Part shown: in pieces, positions 40,909-50,083 of the stretch | How positions within the stretch are numbered: the stretch's first letter is position 1 | Layout: every line of letters begins with the position of its first letter | Assembly: GCF_030646845.1 (NCBI RefSeq) | Contig: NZ_JAUSLE010000025.1 | Coordinates: forward strand, 1-53,795 | Reading direction: 5' to 3' | From: Rhodoferax sp. | Lineage (GTDB): Bacteria; Pseudomonadota; Gammaproteobacteria; Burkholderiales; Burkholderiaceae_C | DNA: 53,795 nt | Notes under the pieces: generated by a model | The model's database searches: none | Told to the model about the DNA's origin: nothing | What the model saw: the letters and a program-made list of their open reading frames with translations, nothing else | Translations under genes and position numbers: made by a program

Positions 40909-43761
40909 CTAGGCAGATTCCAGGCTGGGGGACACCGATGCCCGCACCATGCGCTGCAACTCGGGAACGCAGGAGCCGCAGTTGGTGCCGCACTTCAGGC
41001 TGATTTGTAACGACGCCAGACGCTCTTTGGCCGAGCCACTGCAATAGCCCAGCTGCGCCTCAATCGCCACATCGGTCACGTTGAAGCAGGCGCACACCTG
41101 TTTGCCGCGCGACACCACGGCGATGGGCGGCCTGGCGCCTGCTACCAGCAGGGCGCGGCCATAGGCCTGGGCCGGCAGCTCGTCCTGCAGCAGGGTCTTG
41201 ATCCAGCTCTGGGCACGGGTGTCACCGGCTAGCATGAAGCCCTCCAGCTGGGTATCAACGGCGCCGCGCACCAGCTTGACGGCGCGGCGTTGGCCGCGCT
41301 TCCTGTCGGCGTAACGCAGGACGTCGTTACCGGCGAGGTTCAGGAGGGTTTCGATTTGCTGCAACAGCTCATCCGCTGGCGCGTCGTGACCGGCCGCGCG
41401 AAACAGCAGGCCGCTGCGCTCGCCCATCGGTGCATCGGCGGGTGCGTTGTTGGAGAAAGGCACGCAACTGGCAAACGGAAACCGGGCCATCAGTGACTGC
41501 AGTTCCGCGCGCGCCGTGAGCAGGCACCCAGCGGGGAGCCAGGCCACCGCCAGCAGGGTCCAGGGCAACTCGGCCTTCAAAATCTTGACCGCCGCATGCT
41601 TGAACTCGGGCTGCTTGGAGTCGGGGCAGCAGGCCGAGGTGGTGAGAGCATTCACGCCGGCCAGCCGTTGCCCGGTGCTGGCCGCGCCGCTCAAAAATTC
41701 TTCGCCCCAGTGCATGGCGATGAAGGCCTGGCTCAAGCCGATCTCGGCGCTGCTTTGCACCGGCACCAGAATGGAGCCCCGCTTGCTGGTGACGTGAACC
41801 AGGTCGCCATCCTTGAGCAGGCGGCGCGCCATGTCCTGCGGGTTCATCTGGACCGCGGGCTCGCTGACGTGGCCAAACAGGCGCCCCAGTGTGCCGGTGC
41901 GGCTCATGCCGTGCCATTGGTCGCGCAGGCGGCCGGTGGTGAGCGAAAACGGATAGCGCGATTCGCGCGGTTCCGCCACTTCCTTGCAGACGGTGTTGAC
42001 AAAACGCGCTTTGCCGTCGGACGTGGGGAAGATGCCGTCTTCGTACAGGCGTGCCTTGCCTTCGGTTTCGCCCTCTTTCAGGGGCCATTGCCGGGGAGAT
42101 TGCTCCAGCATGGCGTATGACATGCCGGTGATGTCGAGGTCGCGGCCTCGGGTGGATTCGCGGTGTTCGAGCCAGATCGATTCGGAATTTTGGTAAGGGA
42201 AAAGGGTGGTGCCAGTCCCCATCGCATGTTCCAGCCGGCGGGCGAAATCGACCGCGATTTGCCAGTCGTGGCGCGTCTCGCCGGGCGCGGGGACCGCGGC
42301 GCGCACGCGCGAGATGCGGCGCTCGCTGTTGGTGACCGTGCCTTCCTTCTCGCCCCAGGTGGTGGCGGGCAGCAACAGGTCGGCGTAGGCACAGGTGGCA
42401 GTCGTGGCGAAGGCTTCCTGCACCACCACAAACTCCAGGCGCTCCAGCGCGCGGCGCACGGTGGCCTGGTCGGGCATGGATTGGGCCGGGTTGGTGCAGG
42501 CAATCCACAAGGCCTTGATTTCACCGTCGGCGGCGGCCTGGAACATTTCCACCGCAGTCTTGCCCGGCGTGGCCGGCACATCCGGAACACCCCACAGGGC
42601 GGCCACTTCGGCGCGGTGCGCGGGGTTGGCGAGGTCGCGATGGGCGGACAGCAGGTTGGCCATGCCGCCGACTTCGCGCCCGCCCATGGCGTTGGGTTGG
42701 CCGGTGAGCGAAAACGGCCCGGCACCGGGTTTGCCGATCTGCCCGGTGGCCAGGTGCAGGTTGATCAGCGCCGCGTTCTTGGCGGTGCCGCTGCTGGACT
42801 GGTTCAGGCCCTGGCAGTACAGGCTGAGCGTGGCGGGGCGATGCGTCGTGTCGCCTTGCTGGACGCCGGCAAAGTAGCGCGCGGCCGCCAACAGGTCGGC
42901 CTTCGTGATGCCGCAGGTTTGCGCGACCATGTCCGGCGTGTAGTCGCGCACCGTGGCTTTGAGCCCGTCAAAGCCGCTGGTATGGGCCGCCATGAACGCC
43001 GTGTCGGTCCAGCCTTCCCACAGCATGATGTGCAGCATGCCGTTGAACAGCGCGACATCGGTGCCGGGCTGGATGGGCAAGTACAGGTCGGCAATCTCGG
43101 CCGTGTCGGTGCGGCGCGGGTCGCAGAAGATGATTTTGAGCGCCGGGTTGGCCTTTTTTGCGTCTTCAATCCGGCGAAACAGAATCGGGTGCGCATAAGC
43201 CGTGTTGGAGCCGACGATGAAGATCGTGGTCGCGTGCTGGATGTCGTCGTAGCACGCCGGCGGCGCGTCCATCCCCAGCGTCTGCTTGTAACCTGCCACC
43301 GCGCTGCTCATGCACAGGCGCGAGTTGGTGTCGATGTTGTTGGTGCCGATCAGGCCCTTGGTCAGCTTGTTGAAGACGTAATAGTCTTCGGTCAGCAACT
43401 GGCCGGAGACGTAAAAGCCCACCGCGTCAGGGCCATGGCGCGCGATGACATCGGCAAAGCGGCTGCTGGCCAGGTCCAGCGCGGCATTCCATGTCACAGC
43501 TTGAGGCGCCTGGGTGCGCTGCAGGCGTTGCATCGGCTGCAGCAGCCGCGTTTGCTGTGTCACGCCAGCACTGGCCGTCAGGTGCAGCGTGGAGCCCTTG
43601 GAGCAAAGGCGCCCGAAATTGGCCGGGTGATCCGGGTCGCCCTGCACGCCGGTGATCTGCCCGCCCTCTGCTTCGATCAGCACGCCGCAGCCGACGCCGC
43701 AGTAGGGGCAGGTCGATCGGGTCTGCGTGCGCTGGCCGGCCGTGACGAGGGGGATGGTCAT
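40909..43761 (-). CDS. nasA: Assimilatory nitrate reductase, catalytic subunit
   Basis: 950 residues. N-terminal [4Fe-4S] site CPYCGVGCGVLIEAEG with the fourth Cys in LCSKGSTLH. The molybdopterin oxidoreductase body (about 60-560) includes NTNIDTNSRLCMSSAVAGYK-type residues (read NIDTNSRLCMSSAV) with the conserved Cys/Ser area, and a molydopterin dinucleotide-binding domain follows (about 600-730). The C-terminus has a BFD-like [2Fe-2S] domain (CACFNV ... CGTNCGSC). It reduces nitrate to nitrite in the cytoplasm with bis-MGD cofactor. The start overlaps the nirD stop by four bases. Cofactor supply would need the Mog-like gene at 34907. Confidence 0.95.
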   Translation of the reverse strand: MTIPLVTAGQRTQTRSTCPYCGVGCGVLIEAEGGQITGVQGDPDHPANFGRLCSKGSTLHLTASAGVTQQTRLLQPMQRLQRTQAPQAVTWNAALDLASSRFADVIARHGPDAVGFYVSGQLLTEDYYVFNKLTKGLIGTNNIDTNSRLCMSSAVAGYKQTLGMDAPPACYDDIQHATTIFIVGSNTAYAHPILFRRIEDAKKANPALKIIFCDPRRTDTAEIADLYLPIQPGTDVALFNGMLHIMLWEGWTDTAFMAAHTSGFDGLKATVRDYTPDMVAQTCGITKADLLAAARYFAGVQQGDTTHRPATLSLYCQGLNQSSSGTAKNAALINLHLATGQIGKPGAGPFSLTGQPNAMGGREVGGMANLLSAHRDLANPAHRAEVAALWGVPDVPATPGKTAVEMFQAAADGEIKALWIACTNPAQSMPDQATVRRALERLEFVVVQEAFATTATCAYADLLLPATTWGEKEGTVTNSERRISRVRAAVPAPGETRHDWQIAVDFARRLEHAMGTGTTLFPYQNSESIWLEHRESTRGRDLDITGMSYAMLEQSPRQWPLKEGETEGKARLYEDGIFPTSDGKARFVNTVCKEVAEPRESRYPFSLTTGRLRDQWHGMSRTGTLGRLFGHVSEPAVQMNPQDMARRLLKDGDLVHVTSKRGSILVPVQSSAEIGLSQAFIAMHWGEEFLSGAASTGQRLAGVNALTTSACCPDSKQPEFKHAAVKILKAELPWTLLAVAWLPAGCLLTARAELQSLMARFPFASCVPFSNNAPADAPMGERSGLLFRAAGHDAPADELLQQIETLLNLAGNDVLRYADRKRGQRRAVKLVRGAVDTQLEGFMLAGDTRAQSWIKTLLQDELPAQAYGRALLVAGARPPIAVVSRGKQVCACFNVTDVAIEAQLGYCSGSAKERLASLQISLKCGTNCGSCVPELQRMVRASVSPSLESA

Positions 43762-44153
43762 GCGTCGGTGAGCTCGGCGTGTCCTTTGCAGCCGGGGCCG
43801 GCCACCGGGGCCGCCAAATCAAGTGCCAGCGTGGCCAGTTCGCCGGCGTCGAGATGCACGGCACCATCCACCACGCTGACGCTGAATTTTGGCGTGCAGC
43901 CTTCGTCGGGCGCCTTCGCGCAGCCGTCCGCCAGGCCAATGGTCCAGTTGTGCAGCGGGCAGGCGACACTGGTGCCAAACACAATGCCCTGGCTCAGGGG
44001 GCCGCCTTTGTGCGGGCAGCGGTCGAGCAGGGCAAACACCTCGTCCTGCTCGTTGCGAAACACGGCCACGTCCATCCCCTGGGCTCGCGCGACCCGGCGC
44101 GAACCCAGCACGGGGATGTCCTGCACCAGGCAGATTTTTTTCCAGTCACTCAT
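43758..44153 (-). CDS. nirD: Nitrite reductase (NADH) small subunit
   Basis: 131 residues with a Rieske-type fold: CPHKGGPLSQG and CPLHNWTIGLADG supply the two Cys-His pairs, so unlike enterobacterial NirD the cluster ligands look present. Partner of NirB in ammonium-forming nitrite reduction. Translationally coupled to nasA (ATGA). Confidence 0.94.
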   Translation of the reverse strand: MSDWKKICLVQDIPVLGSRRVARAQGMDVAVFRNEQDEVFALLDRCPHKGGPLSQGIVFGTSVACPLHNWTIGLADGCAKAPDEGCTPKFSVSVVDGAVHLDAGELATLALDLAAPVAGPGCKGHAELTDA

Positions 44154-44167
44154 ATCAATATCCTTTT

Positions 44168-44184
44168 GCTATAGTTTTAATAGC
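44168..44184. repeat. GCTAT-N7-ATAGC palindrome, copy 2 (between nirB and nirD)
   Basis: GCTATAGTTTTAATAGC in the 88-base nirB-nirD gap, close to the nirD ribosome binding region. Confidence 0.85.
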
Positions 44185-44241
44185 TTATAACGTATATTCC
44201 ACGGGGGCTAGAGGCCAATTTCATTCAAGGAAGTGCGCCTG

Positions 44242-46713
44242 TCAGGCCGGCGCGGCCAGTTTTTCAAACTGCCGTGTATCGACCTCGGCCTTGTCAAATT
44301 CAAACCAGGGATCGGGCTCGCCGTCCAGGCTGAACTGCAACTTGGCCCACAGAGCCTTGCGGTTCTCGTCATCTTCCAGAATCTTCTTCTTCACGTAGTC
44401 CATGCCGACGCGGTTGAGGTAGTGCACGGTGCGCTCCAGGTACCAGCCTTCCTCGCGGTACAACTGCATGAAGGCGCCGGTGTACTCCAGCACCTCGTCA
44501 GCGGTCTTGAGCTTGGTGAAGAAGTGCGCCACCTCGGTTTTGATGCCGCCGTTGCCGCCGATGTGCATTTCCCAGCCGCTGTCCACACCGATGATGCCGA
44601 CGTCCTTGATGCCAGCCTCGGCGCAGTTGCGCGGGCAGCCGCTCACCGCGAACTTCACCTTGTGCGGTGCGTACATGCGCCACATGGCGCGCTCCAGGTC
44701 CTTGCCCATCTGGGTACTGTCCTGCGTGCCCATGCGGCACCACTCGGAGCCGACGCAGGTCTTCACGGTGCGCAGCGCCTTGGCATAGGCGTGGCCGCTG
44801 GGCATGCCGATGTCCTTCCAGACGTTGACCAGGTCTTCCTTCTTCACGCCCAGCAGGTCGATGCGCTGCCCGCCGGTGACCTTGACGGTGGGGATCTTGT
44901 ACTTGTCCACCGCATCCGCAATGCGGCGCAGCTCACTGGCGGTGGTCTCGCCGCCCCACATGCGCGGGATCACGCGGTAGGTGCCGTCCTTCTGGATGTT
45001 GGCATGGCTGCGCTCGTTGATATAGCGGCTTTGCGGATCGTCCTTCGCTTCCTTGGGCCAGCTGCTGATCAGGTAGTAGTTGATGGCCGGGCGGCAGGAG
45101 GCACAGCCGTTGGGTGTCTTCCACTCCATGAAGTTGAAAACGTGGGCGATGGTGAGCAGCTTGTTGGCGACAATGGCGTCGCGCACGGCCTGGTGGCCGT
45201 GGTCGGTGCAGGCGCACATGGCTTTCATCTTCGGCGTGGCCGAGTAGTCGCCGCCGGCGGTGAACATCAGGATCTGTTCCACCAGCCCGGTGCAGGAGCC
45301 GCAGGAGGCACTGGCCTTGGTGTGCTTGCGCACCTCGTCCAGCGTGAACAAACCTTTTTCCTTGATGGCCTTGCAGATCGTGCCTTTGGTCACGCCGTTG
45401 CAGCCACACACTTCGGCGTCATCCGCCATGCTGGCGGCCTTGTTGTGGCCCTCGTGACCGCCTTCACCGAGGTTGGATTCGCCAAACATCAGCTTGTCGC
45501 GGATGTCAGACACGCTGCGGCCATCGCGCAGCAGCTTGAAGTACCAGCTGCCGTCCACTGTGTCGCCGTAGAGGCAGGCGCCGACCAGCTTGTCGTCCTT
45601 GATGACGAGCTTCTTGTAGACGCCGCCATAGGGGTCGCTCATCACCAGCTCTTCGGTGCCTTCGCCGCCCAGAAAATCGCCTGCGCTGAACAAGTCGATG
45701 CCGGTGACCTTGAGTTTGGTCGAAGTGAGCGATCCGACGTAGCGGCCAATGCCGAACTGTGCCAGGTGGTTGGCCGCCACTTTGGCCTGCTCGAACAGGG
45801 GTGCTACCAGCCCGTAGGCAATGCCGCGGTGCGCGGCGCACTCACCGACCGAGTAGATGCGGGCATCGGTAATGGTCTGCAGGGTGTCGTTGACCACGAT
45901 GCCCTTGCTGCAATGCAGGCGCATGGCCTCGGCCAGGCCGGTGTTGGGGCGAATGCCCACCGCCATCACCACCAGATCGGCGGGAACTGAAGTCCCATCC
46001 TTGAATTTGACGGATTTGACGCGGCCATCGGCGCCAGCGATGAGCTCCTGGGTTTGCGCACCCATCAGGAACTTCAGGCCCCGATCTTCCAGCGATTTTT
46101 GCAGCATCTTGCCGGCCACGGTGTCGAGCTGGCGCTCCATCAGCGTGGGCATCACATGCACGACGCTCACATTCATGCCGCGGCGCATCAGGCCGTTGGC
46201 CGCTTCGAGCCCCAGCAGGCCACCACCAATGACAACCGCATTCTTGTATTTCTGCGCCGCGTCGATCATGGCCTCGGTGTCGGCAATGTCGCGGTAGGCA
46301 ATGACGCCGGCCAGGTCCTTGCCGGGCACGGGCAGGATGAAGGGGTTGGACCCGGTGCACATCAACAGCCGGTCGTATTCGGCGCTGATTTTTTCACCGG
46401 CCGCATTCTCGGCGTGCACCAGGCGGTGAACGCGGTCCACCGCGGAGACCTTCCAGCCCGCATGCAGGGTGATGTGGTTGTCCTTGTACCAGTCCCACGA
46501 GTTGAGCACGATCTCATCGATGGTCTGCTCGCCCGCCAGCACCGGCGAGAGCAGGATGCGGTTGTAGTTGGGGTGCGGCTCGGCACCGAACACGGTGATG
46601 TCATACAGGTCTGGTGCGATCTTGAGCAACTCCTCCAGCGTACGTACACCGGCCATGCCGTTGCCGATCAGCACGAGCTTCATTCGGGTCCTGGGTTCTA
46701 CGCGCATGTCCAT
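44242..46713 (-). CDS. nirB: Nitrite reductase (NADH) large subunit
   Basis: 823 residues from the ATG at 46713, preceded by AAGGAAAA. FAD/NAD domain first (MKLVLIGNGMAGVRTLEEL, then NAD site VVIGGGLLGLEAANGLMRRG). BFD-like [2Fe-2S] sites follow (CGCNGVTKG, CGSCTGLVE, CACTDHG). The nitrite/sulfite reductase domain has the siroheme-[4Fe-4S] cysteines in CVGSEWCRMGTQD and SGCPRNCAEAGIKD. It reduces nitrite to ammonium with NADH in the cytoplasm. Third step after uptake and nitrate reduction in the same operon. Confidence 0.96.
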   Translation of the reverse strand: MDMRVEPRTRMKLVLIGNGMAGVRTLEELLKIAPDLYDITVFGAEPHPNYNRILLSPVLAGEQTIDEIVLNSWDWYKDNHITLHAGWKVSAVDRVHRLVHAENAAGEKISAEYDRLLMCTGSNPFILPVPGKDLAGVIAYRDIADTEAMIDAAQKYKNAVVIGGGLLGLEAANGLMRRGMNVSVVHVMPTLMERQLDTVAGKMLQKSLEDRGLKFLMGAQTQELIAGADGRVKSVKFKDGTSVPADLVVMAVGIRPNTGLAEAMRLHCSKGIVVNDTLQTITDARIYSVGECAAHRGIAYGLVAPLFEQAKVAANHLAQFGIGRYVGSLTSTKLKVTGIDLFSAGDFLGGEGTEELVMSDPYGGVYKKLVIKDDKLVGACLYGDTVDGSWYFKLLRDGRSVSDIRDKLMFGESNLGEGGHEGHNKAASMADDAEVCGCNGVTKGTICKAIKEKGLFTLDEVRKHTKASASCGSCTGLVEQILMFTAGGDYSATPKMKAMCACTDHGHQAVRDAIVANKLLTIAHVFNFMEWKTPNGCASCRPAINYYLISSWPKEAKDDPQSRYINERSHANIQKDGTYRVIPRMWGGETTASELRRIADAVDKYKIPTVKVTGGQRIDLLGVKKEDLVNVWKDIGMPSGHAYAKALRTVKTCVGSEWCRMGTQDSTQMGKDLERAMWRMYAPHKVKFAVSGCPRNCAEAGIKDVGIIGVDSGWEMHIGGNGGIKTEVAHFFTKLKTADEVLEYTGAFMQLYREEGWYLERTVHYLNRVGMDYVKKKILEDDENRKALWAKLQFSLDGEPDPWFEFDKAEVDTRQFEKLAAPA

Positions 46714-46742
46714 GATTTTTTCCTTGTCTGTACCGTGAGGTT

Positions 46743-47579
46743 TCAAGCCGCTTTCTCTACATGCGCCTGGCGCGTGTAGAGAAAGTCAATGACGGCTTTG
46801 CGGTAATGCAGGTACTGGGTGCTCTCGGCCAGCTCGACCCGGTTGCGCGGACGCGGCAGCTCCACGCTCAGCACTTCACCAATCGTGGCGGACGGGCCGT
46901 TGGTCATCATCACGATCTTGTCGGACAGCAGCACGGCTTCGTCCACGTCGTGCGTCACCATCACCACGGTGCTGTGGGTGCGGGCCACAATCTCCAGCAA
47001 TTCGTCCTGCAGCTTGGCGCGGGTCAGGGCATCGAGGGCACCGAAAGGCTCGTCCATCAGCAGCACCTTGGGCTCCATCGCCAGCGCCCGGGCAATGCCG
47101 ACACGCTGCTTCATGCCGCCCGAAATTTCGCCGGGGCGTTTCTGCGCGGCGGGTGTCAGGCCCACCAGCGCCAGGGCGGCGTCGGTACGGGCCTTGAGCT
47201 GGGCTTTGCTCTCGGACGCGGCGCCAGTGGTGCGGCTCGCAGCGCCGAACACCCGTTCAACGCCGAGATAAACATTCTCGAAACAGGTCAGCCAGGGCAA
47301 CAGCGAGTGGTTCTGGAACACCACCGCGCGCTCGGGGCCGGGTCCGGCGATTTCGCGGTTGGCGCACAGCAGGTGGCCCTGCGTGGGTGTGGTCAAGCCG
47401 GCGATCAGGTTGAGCAAGGTGGACTTGCCGCAGCCCGAGTGGCCGATGAGCGCCACGAACTCGCCTTTGGCGACGGTCAGGTTGATGCCCTGCAGCGCGC
47501 AGAACGGTCCCTTCTTCGTTTTGAAGGTTTGCTCGACGCCCGAGATTTCGATGAACTTGGTGGTCAGGGATGCGTTCAT
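46743..47579 (-). CDS. nrtC: Nitrate ABC transporter, ATP-binding protein
   Basis: 278 residues. Walker A GHSGCGKST, Q-loop VVFQNHSLLPWL, signature EISGGMKQRVGIA, Walker B VLLMDEPFGALDAL and switch His in VMVTHDVDEA. Nitrate/sulfonate/taurine class ATPase; the name nrtD is equally used for single-domain forms. Start overlaps nrtB stop by four bases. Confidence 0.92.
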   Translation of the reverse strand: MNASLTTKFIEISGVEQTFKTKKGPFCALQGINLTVAKGEFVALIGHSGCGKSTLLNLIAGLTTPTQGHLLCANREIAGPGPERAVVFQNHSLLPWLTCFENVYLGVERVFGAASRTTGAASESKAQLKARTDAALALVGLTPAAQKRPGEISGGMKQRVGIARALAMEPKVLLMDEPFGALDALTRAKLQDELLEIVARTHSTVVMVTHDVDEAVLLSDKIVMMTNGPSATIGEVLSVELPRPRNRVELAESTQYLHYRKAVIDFLYTRQAHVEKAA

Positions 47580-48520
47580 GATTTCACTTCCTCAAAGGTG
47601 AATGCGGTGGCGATTTTGATCAGGGCGAATTCCAGGATCAGCCCGACGATGCCGATCACGAAGATGGCGATGATGATGTTCTTGACGTTCAGGTTGTTCC
47701 ACTCGTCCCAGACCCAGAAACCGATGCCCACGCCGCCCGTCAGCATCTCGGCCGCCACGATCACCAGCCAGGCGGTGCCGACTGCCAGCCGCACACCGGT
47801 CAGCATGTAGGGCAGCACTGAGGGGAACAGGATCTTGGTCACGATCTTCCACTCAGACAGGTTCAGCACCCGCGCCACGTTCATGTAGTCCTGCGGTACC
47901 CGCTGCACACCCACGGCCGTGTTGATGATCATGGGCCAGATGGAGCAGATGAAAATGGTCCAGATGGCCGCCGGGTTGGCGCCCTTGAACACCAGCAGGC
48001 CAATCGGCAACCAGGCCAGCGGCGACACCGGGCGCAGCAGGCTGATCAGCGGGTTGAACATGCGGCTCAGAAACTCGAAGCGCCCGATCATGAAGCCGGC
48101 CGGAATGCCCACCGCCGCCGCCAGTCCGAAGCCCACGGCGACGCGCTCCAGCGACATCAGGATGTTCCAGCCCACGCCCTGGTCGTTGGGACCCTTGCGG
48201 TAGAACGGGTCCGAGAAGATGACGATGGCCTGCTTGAACGTCTCGGTGGGCGAGGGGATGCTGCTGGCCGTCGAGATGGACACCAGCGCCCACACGCCGA
48301 TCAGCAGAATCAGGCCGAACACCGGTGGCAATACCGTCAGCCAGAAGCTGCGCCAGTCGAAGCCCGGACCTGACGGCCTGGCTGCAGGTTCAATGAGTTT
48401 CTGGCCTCTAGCCCTCGTGGTATCTGCTTGAGTAGCTATTGTTTTTATAGCGTCTTCTGCGATCGGCGCAGCCGGCGCCACCCGTGATTCAAGGGGAGAG
48501 TGAAAAACTGCGCTGACCAT
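47576..48520 (-). CDS. nrtB: Nitrate ABC transporter, permease
   Basis: 314 residues. About six membrane segments (e.g. VLPPVFGLILLIGVWALV, ISLLRPVSPLAWLPIGLLVF, IIIAIFVIGIVGLILEFALI) and the ABC permease coupling loop near NTAVGVQRVPQDYMNVARVL. An N-terminal cytoplasmic extension of about 55 residues is low in complexity and contains the AIKTIA peptide encoded by a palindromic repeat. Inner-membrane channel of the nitrate importer. Confidence 0.94.
   Translation of the reverse strand: MVSAVFHSPLESRVAPAAPIAEDAIKTIATQADTTRARGQKLIEPAARPSGPGFDWRSFWLTVLPPVFGLILLIGVWALVSISTASSIPSPTETFKQAIVIFSDPFYRKGPNDQGVGWNILMSLERVAVGFGLAAAVGIPAGFMIGRFEFLSRMFNPLISLLRPVSPLAWLPIGLLVFKGANPAAIWTIFICSIWPMIINTAVGVQRVPQDYMNVARVLNLSEWKIVTKILFPSVLPYMLTGVRLAVGTAWLVIVAAEMLTGGVGIGFWVWDEWNNLNVKNIIIAIFVIGIVGLILEFALIKIATAFTFEEVKS
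48435..48451. repeat. GCTAT-N7-ATAGC palindrome, copy 3 (in nrtB)
   Basis: GCTATTGTTTTTATAGC inside the N-terminal extension of nrtB; read on the minus strand it encodes AIKTIA. Confidence 0.85.
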
Positions 48521-48530
48521 GGCCTGCTCC

Positions 48531-49775
48531 TTAAGCGTGAACTTTGAAACTGTCGGCGTACTTTTTCGGGTCTTTGCCGTCCCACACGATGCCGTCCATC
48601 AGCTTGGAGCTGCGCATCACATCCTTCGGCACTGGCGTCTTGGCTGCCGTGGCGGCCTGCTTGTAGATGTCGATCTGGTTGATCTGCTTGGCCACCGCCA
48701 GGTAGTCGGGATGCTCTTTCAGCAAACCCCAGCGCTTGTGCTGCGTCAGGAACCACATGCCGTCCGACAGGTACGGGAAGTTCACGGCGCCTTCGTTGAA
48801 GAACTTCATGTAGTTGGGGTCGTCCCAGGTCTTGCCCATGCCGTTCTGGTAGCGGCCCAGGATGCGCTGGTTGATGGCGTCCACGCTGGTGTTCACGTAG
48901 GACTTTTCTGCAATGGTTTCAGCCATCTTGTTTTTGTTCAGCAGGCTGGCGTCAATCCATTTGCCGGCCTCCAGAATGGCGGCCGTGACGGCGCGGGCCG
49001 TGTTGGGGTATTTCTTGACGAAGTCGCCGGTGGTGCCCAGCACCTTTTCGGGATGGTCTTTCCAGATGTCCTGCGTGGTGGCAGCGGTGACGCCAATGCC
49101 GTCGATGATGGCGCGGTGGTTCCAGGGCTCGCCCACGCAAAAACCGTCCATGTTGCCCACCCGCATGTTGGCCACCATCTGCGGCGGCGGCACGGTGATG
49201 ACCTTGGCGTCCTTCATCGGATTGATGCCGCCCGAGGCCAGCCAGTAGTACAGCCACATGGCGTGGGTGCCGGTCGGAAAGGTCTGCGCAAAGGTGTATT
49301 CGCGCTTCTCGGCGGCCATCAGCTTGGCCAGCCCGGCGCCGTTGACTGCGCCCTTGTCGGCCAGTTTCTTCGACAGCGTGATGGCCTGGCCGTTGTGGTT
49401 CAGGTTCATCAGGATGGCCATGTCTTTTTTGGGGCCGGACGTGCCCAGGTGAACACCGTAAATGAGGCCATAGAGCACATGGGCGAAGTCGAGTTCGCCA
49501 TTGACGAGCTTGTCGCGCACACCGGCCCAACTGGCTTCCTTGGTCGGAATGATCTTGACGCCGTATTTCTGGTCGATGCCCAGCACCGAGGCCATGACCA
49601 CCGAGGCGCAGTCGGTCAACGGAATGAAGCCGATCTTGACTTCCTTCTTTTCAGGGGCGTCCGAGCCTTGCGCATAGACAACAGCACGCAAGGCCGGACT
49701 GATGCCGCTGGCGCCGACGGCGGCAGCCTGCAAAACGGTACGGCGTGTCAGTGAAGATTTCAGCAGTTCGGTCAT
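48531..49775 (-). CDS. nrtA: Nitrate ABC transporter, substrate-binding protein (Tat-exported)
   Basis: 414 residues from the ATG at 49775, with CTGGAG about 9 bases upstream. The N-terminus has a twin-arginine signal (SSLTRRTVLQAAAVG), so export of the folded protein is likely. The NrtA/CmpA family body: KIGFIPLTDCASVVMA, KEASWAGVRDKLVNGELDFAH, FCVGEPWNHRAI. First structural gene of the operon. Promoter and antitermination leader lie just upstream (49813-49946). Confidence 0.94.
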   Translation of the reverse strand: MTELLKSSLTRRTVLQAAAVGASGISPALRAVVYAQGSDAPEKKEVKIGFIPLTDCASVVMASVLGIDQKYGVKIIPTKEASWAGVRDKLVNGELDFAHVLYGLIYGVHLGTSGPKKDMAILMNLNHNGQAITLSKKLADKGAVNGAGLAKLMAAEKREYTFAQTFPTGTHAMWLYYWLASGGINPMKDAKVITVPPPQMVANMRVGNMDGFCVGEPWNHRAIIDGIGVTAATTQDIWKDHPEKVLGTTGDFVKKYPNTARAVTAAILEAGKWIDASLLNKNKMAETIAEKSYVNTSVDAINQRILGRYQNGMGKTWDDPNYMKFFNEGAVNFPYLSDGMWFLTQHKRWGLLKEHPDYLAVAKQINQIDIYKQAATAAKTPVPKDVMRSSKLMDGIVWDGKDPKKYADSFKVHA

Positions 49776-49812
49776 GGTCGGGACTCCAGAATGAAAAATG
49801 CAAGGTAAAAAA

Positions 49813-49873
49813 CAAAAAAGGCGTTCGACCCAGGCACACACAAGAGATGTGAGTGCGGGGTGCGAACGCCTTT
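49813..49873 (-). terminator. Conditional terminator in the nas leader
   Basis: Minus strand AAAGGCGTTCG ... CGAACGCCTTTTTTG, an 8-10 bp perfect stem with U-tract, about 40 bases before the nrtA start. The loop holds a further hairpin (GCACTCACA ... TGTGTGTGC). Being inside the leader of an operon it should be an attenuator, relieved by NasT. Confidence 0.85.
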
Positions 49874-49889
49874 GTTCTTGGAAGGCATC
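49865..49889 (-). promoter_or_regulatory. Possible antiterminator stem overlapping the leader terminator
   Basis: Minus strand GATGCCTT ... AAGGCGTT can pair (five Watson-Crick pairs plus A-U and wobble pairs). It uses the 5' arm of the terminator, so the two structures exclude each other, as in ANTAR-controlled leaders. The nine-base loop is not the standard hexaloop, so this part is tentative. Confidence 0.45.
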
Positions 49890-49913
49890 CCGCTTCGCCG
49901 TTGAAGCAGGATG
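49886..49913 (-). promoter_or_regulatory. Hexaloop hairpin, probable NasT (ANTAR) binding site
   Basis: Minus strand CATCCTGCTTC-AACGGC-GAAGCGGGATG: an 11-bp stem (one G-U) with a six-base loop having A at position 1 and G at position 4, the two conserved bases of ANTAR target loops. It begins about 8 bases after the predicted transcription start. Confidence 0.75.
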
Positions 49914-49930
49914 TTTTGTATCTAATCCTG

Positions 49931-49946
49931 AGCAAAACTTGTGCCA
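49931..49946 (-). promoter_or_regulatory. Sigma-54 (RpoN) promoter of the nas operon
   Basis: Minus strand TGGCACAAGTTTTGCT fits the consensus TGGCACG-N4-TTGCW at all but one position, with exact GG-N10-GC spacing. Predicted start near 49920, giving a leader of about 145 bases before nrtA. Confidence 0.85.
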
Positions 49947-50022
49947 GCGGGTGCTCTTATTTCACGCGGCTTCGAAATATCAATTAGATTGGCCTGTAGA
50001 GCTTTGTATATAAGCGTAATCA

Positions 50023-50039
50023 GCTATTTAATTAATAGC
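50023..50039. repeat. GCTAT-N7-ATAGC palindrome, copy 4 (nas upstream region)
   Basis: GCTATTTAATTAATAGC, between the sigma-54 promoter and nasT. Same arms and spacing as the three other copies. Confidence 0.85.
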
Positions 50040-50083
50040 AAAAACAGCAACAAGCCGGATCGCCCCAGGATTTTCGAGGGCCT

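Noticed and set aside
42163..45990. Two long plus-strand frames (675 and 585 codons)
   Set aside because: Exactly opposite nasA, nirD and nirB, which have full cofactor motifs and coupled starts on the minus strand.
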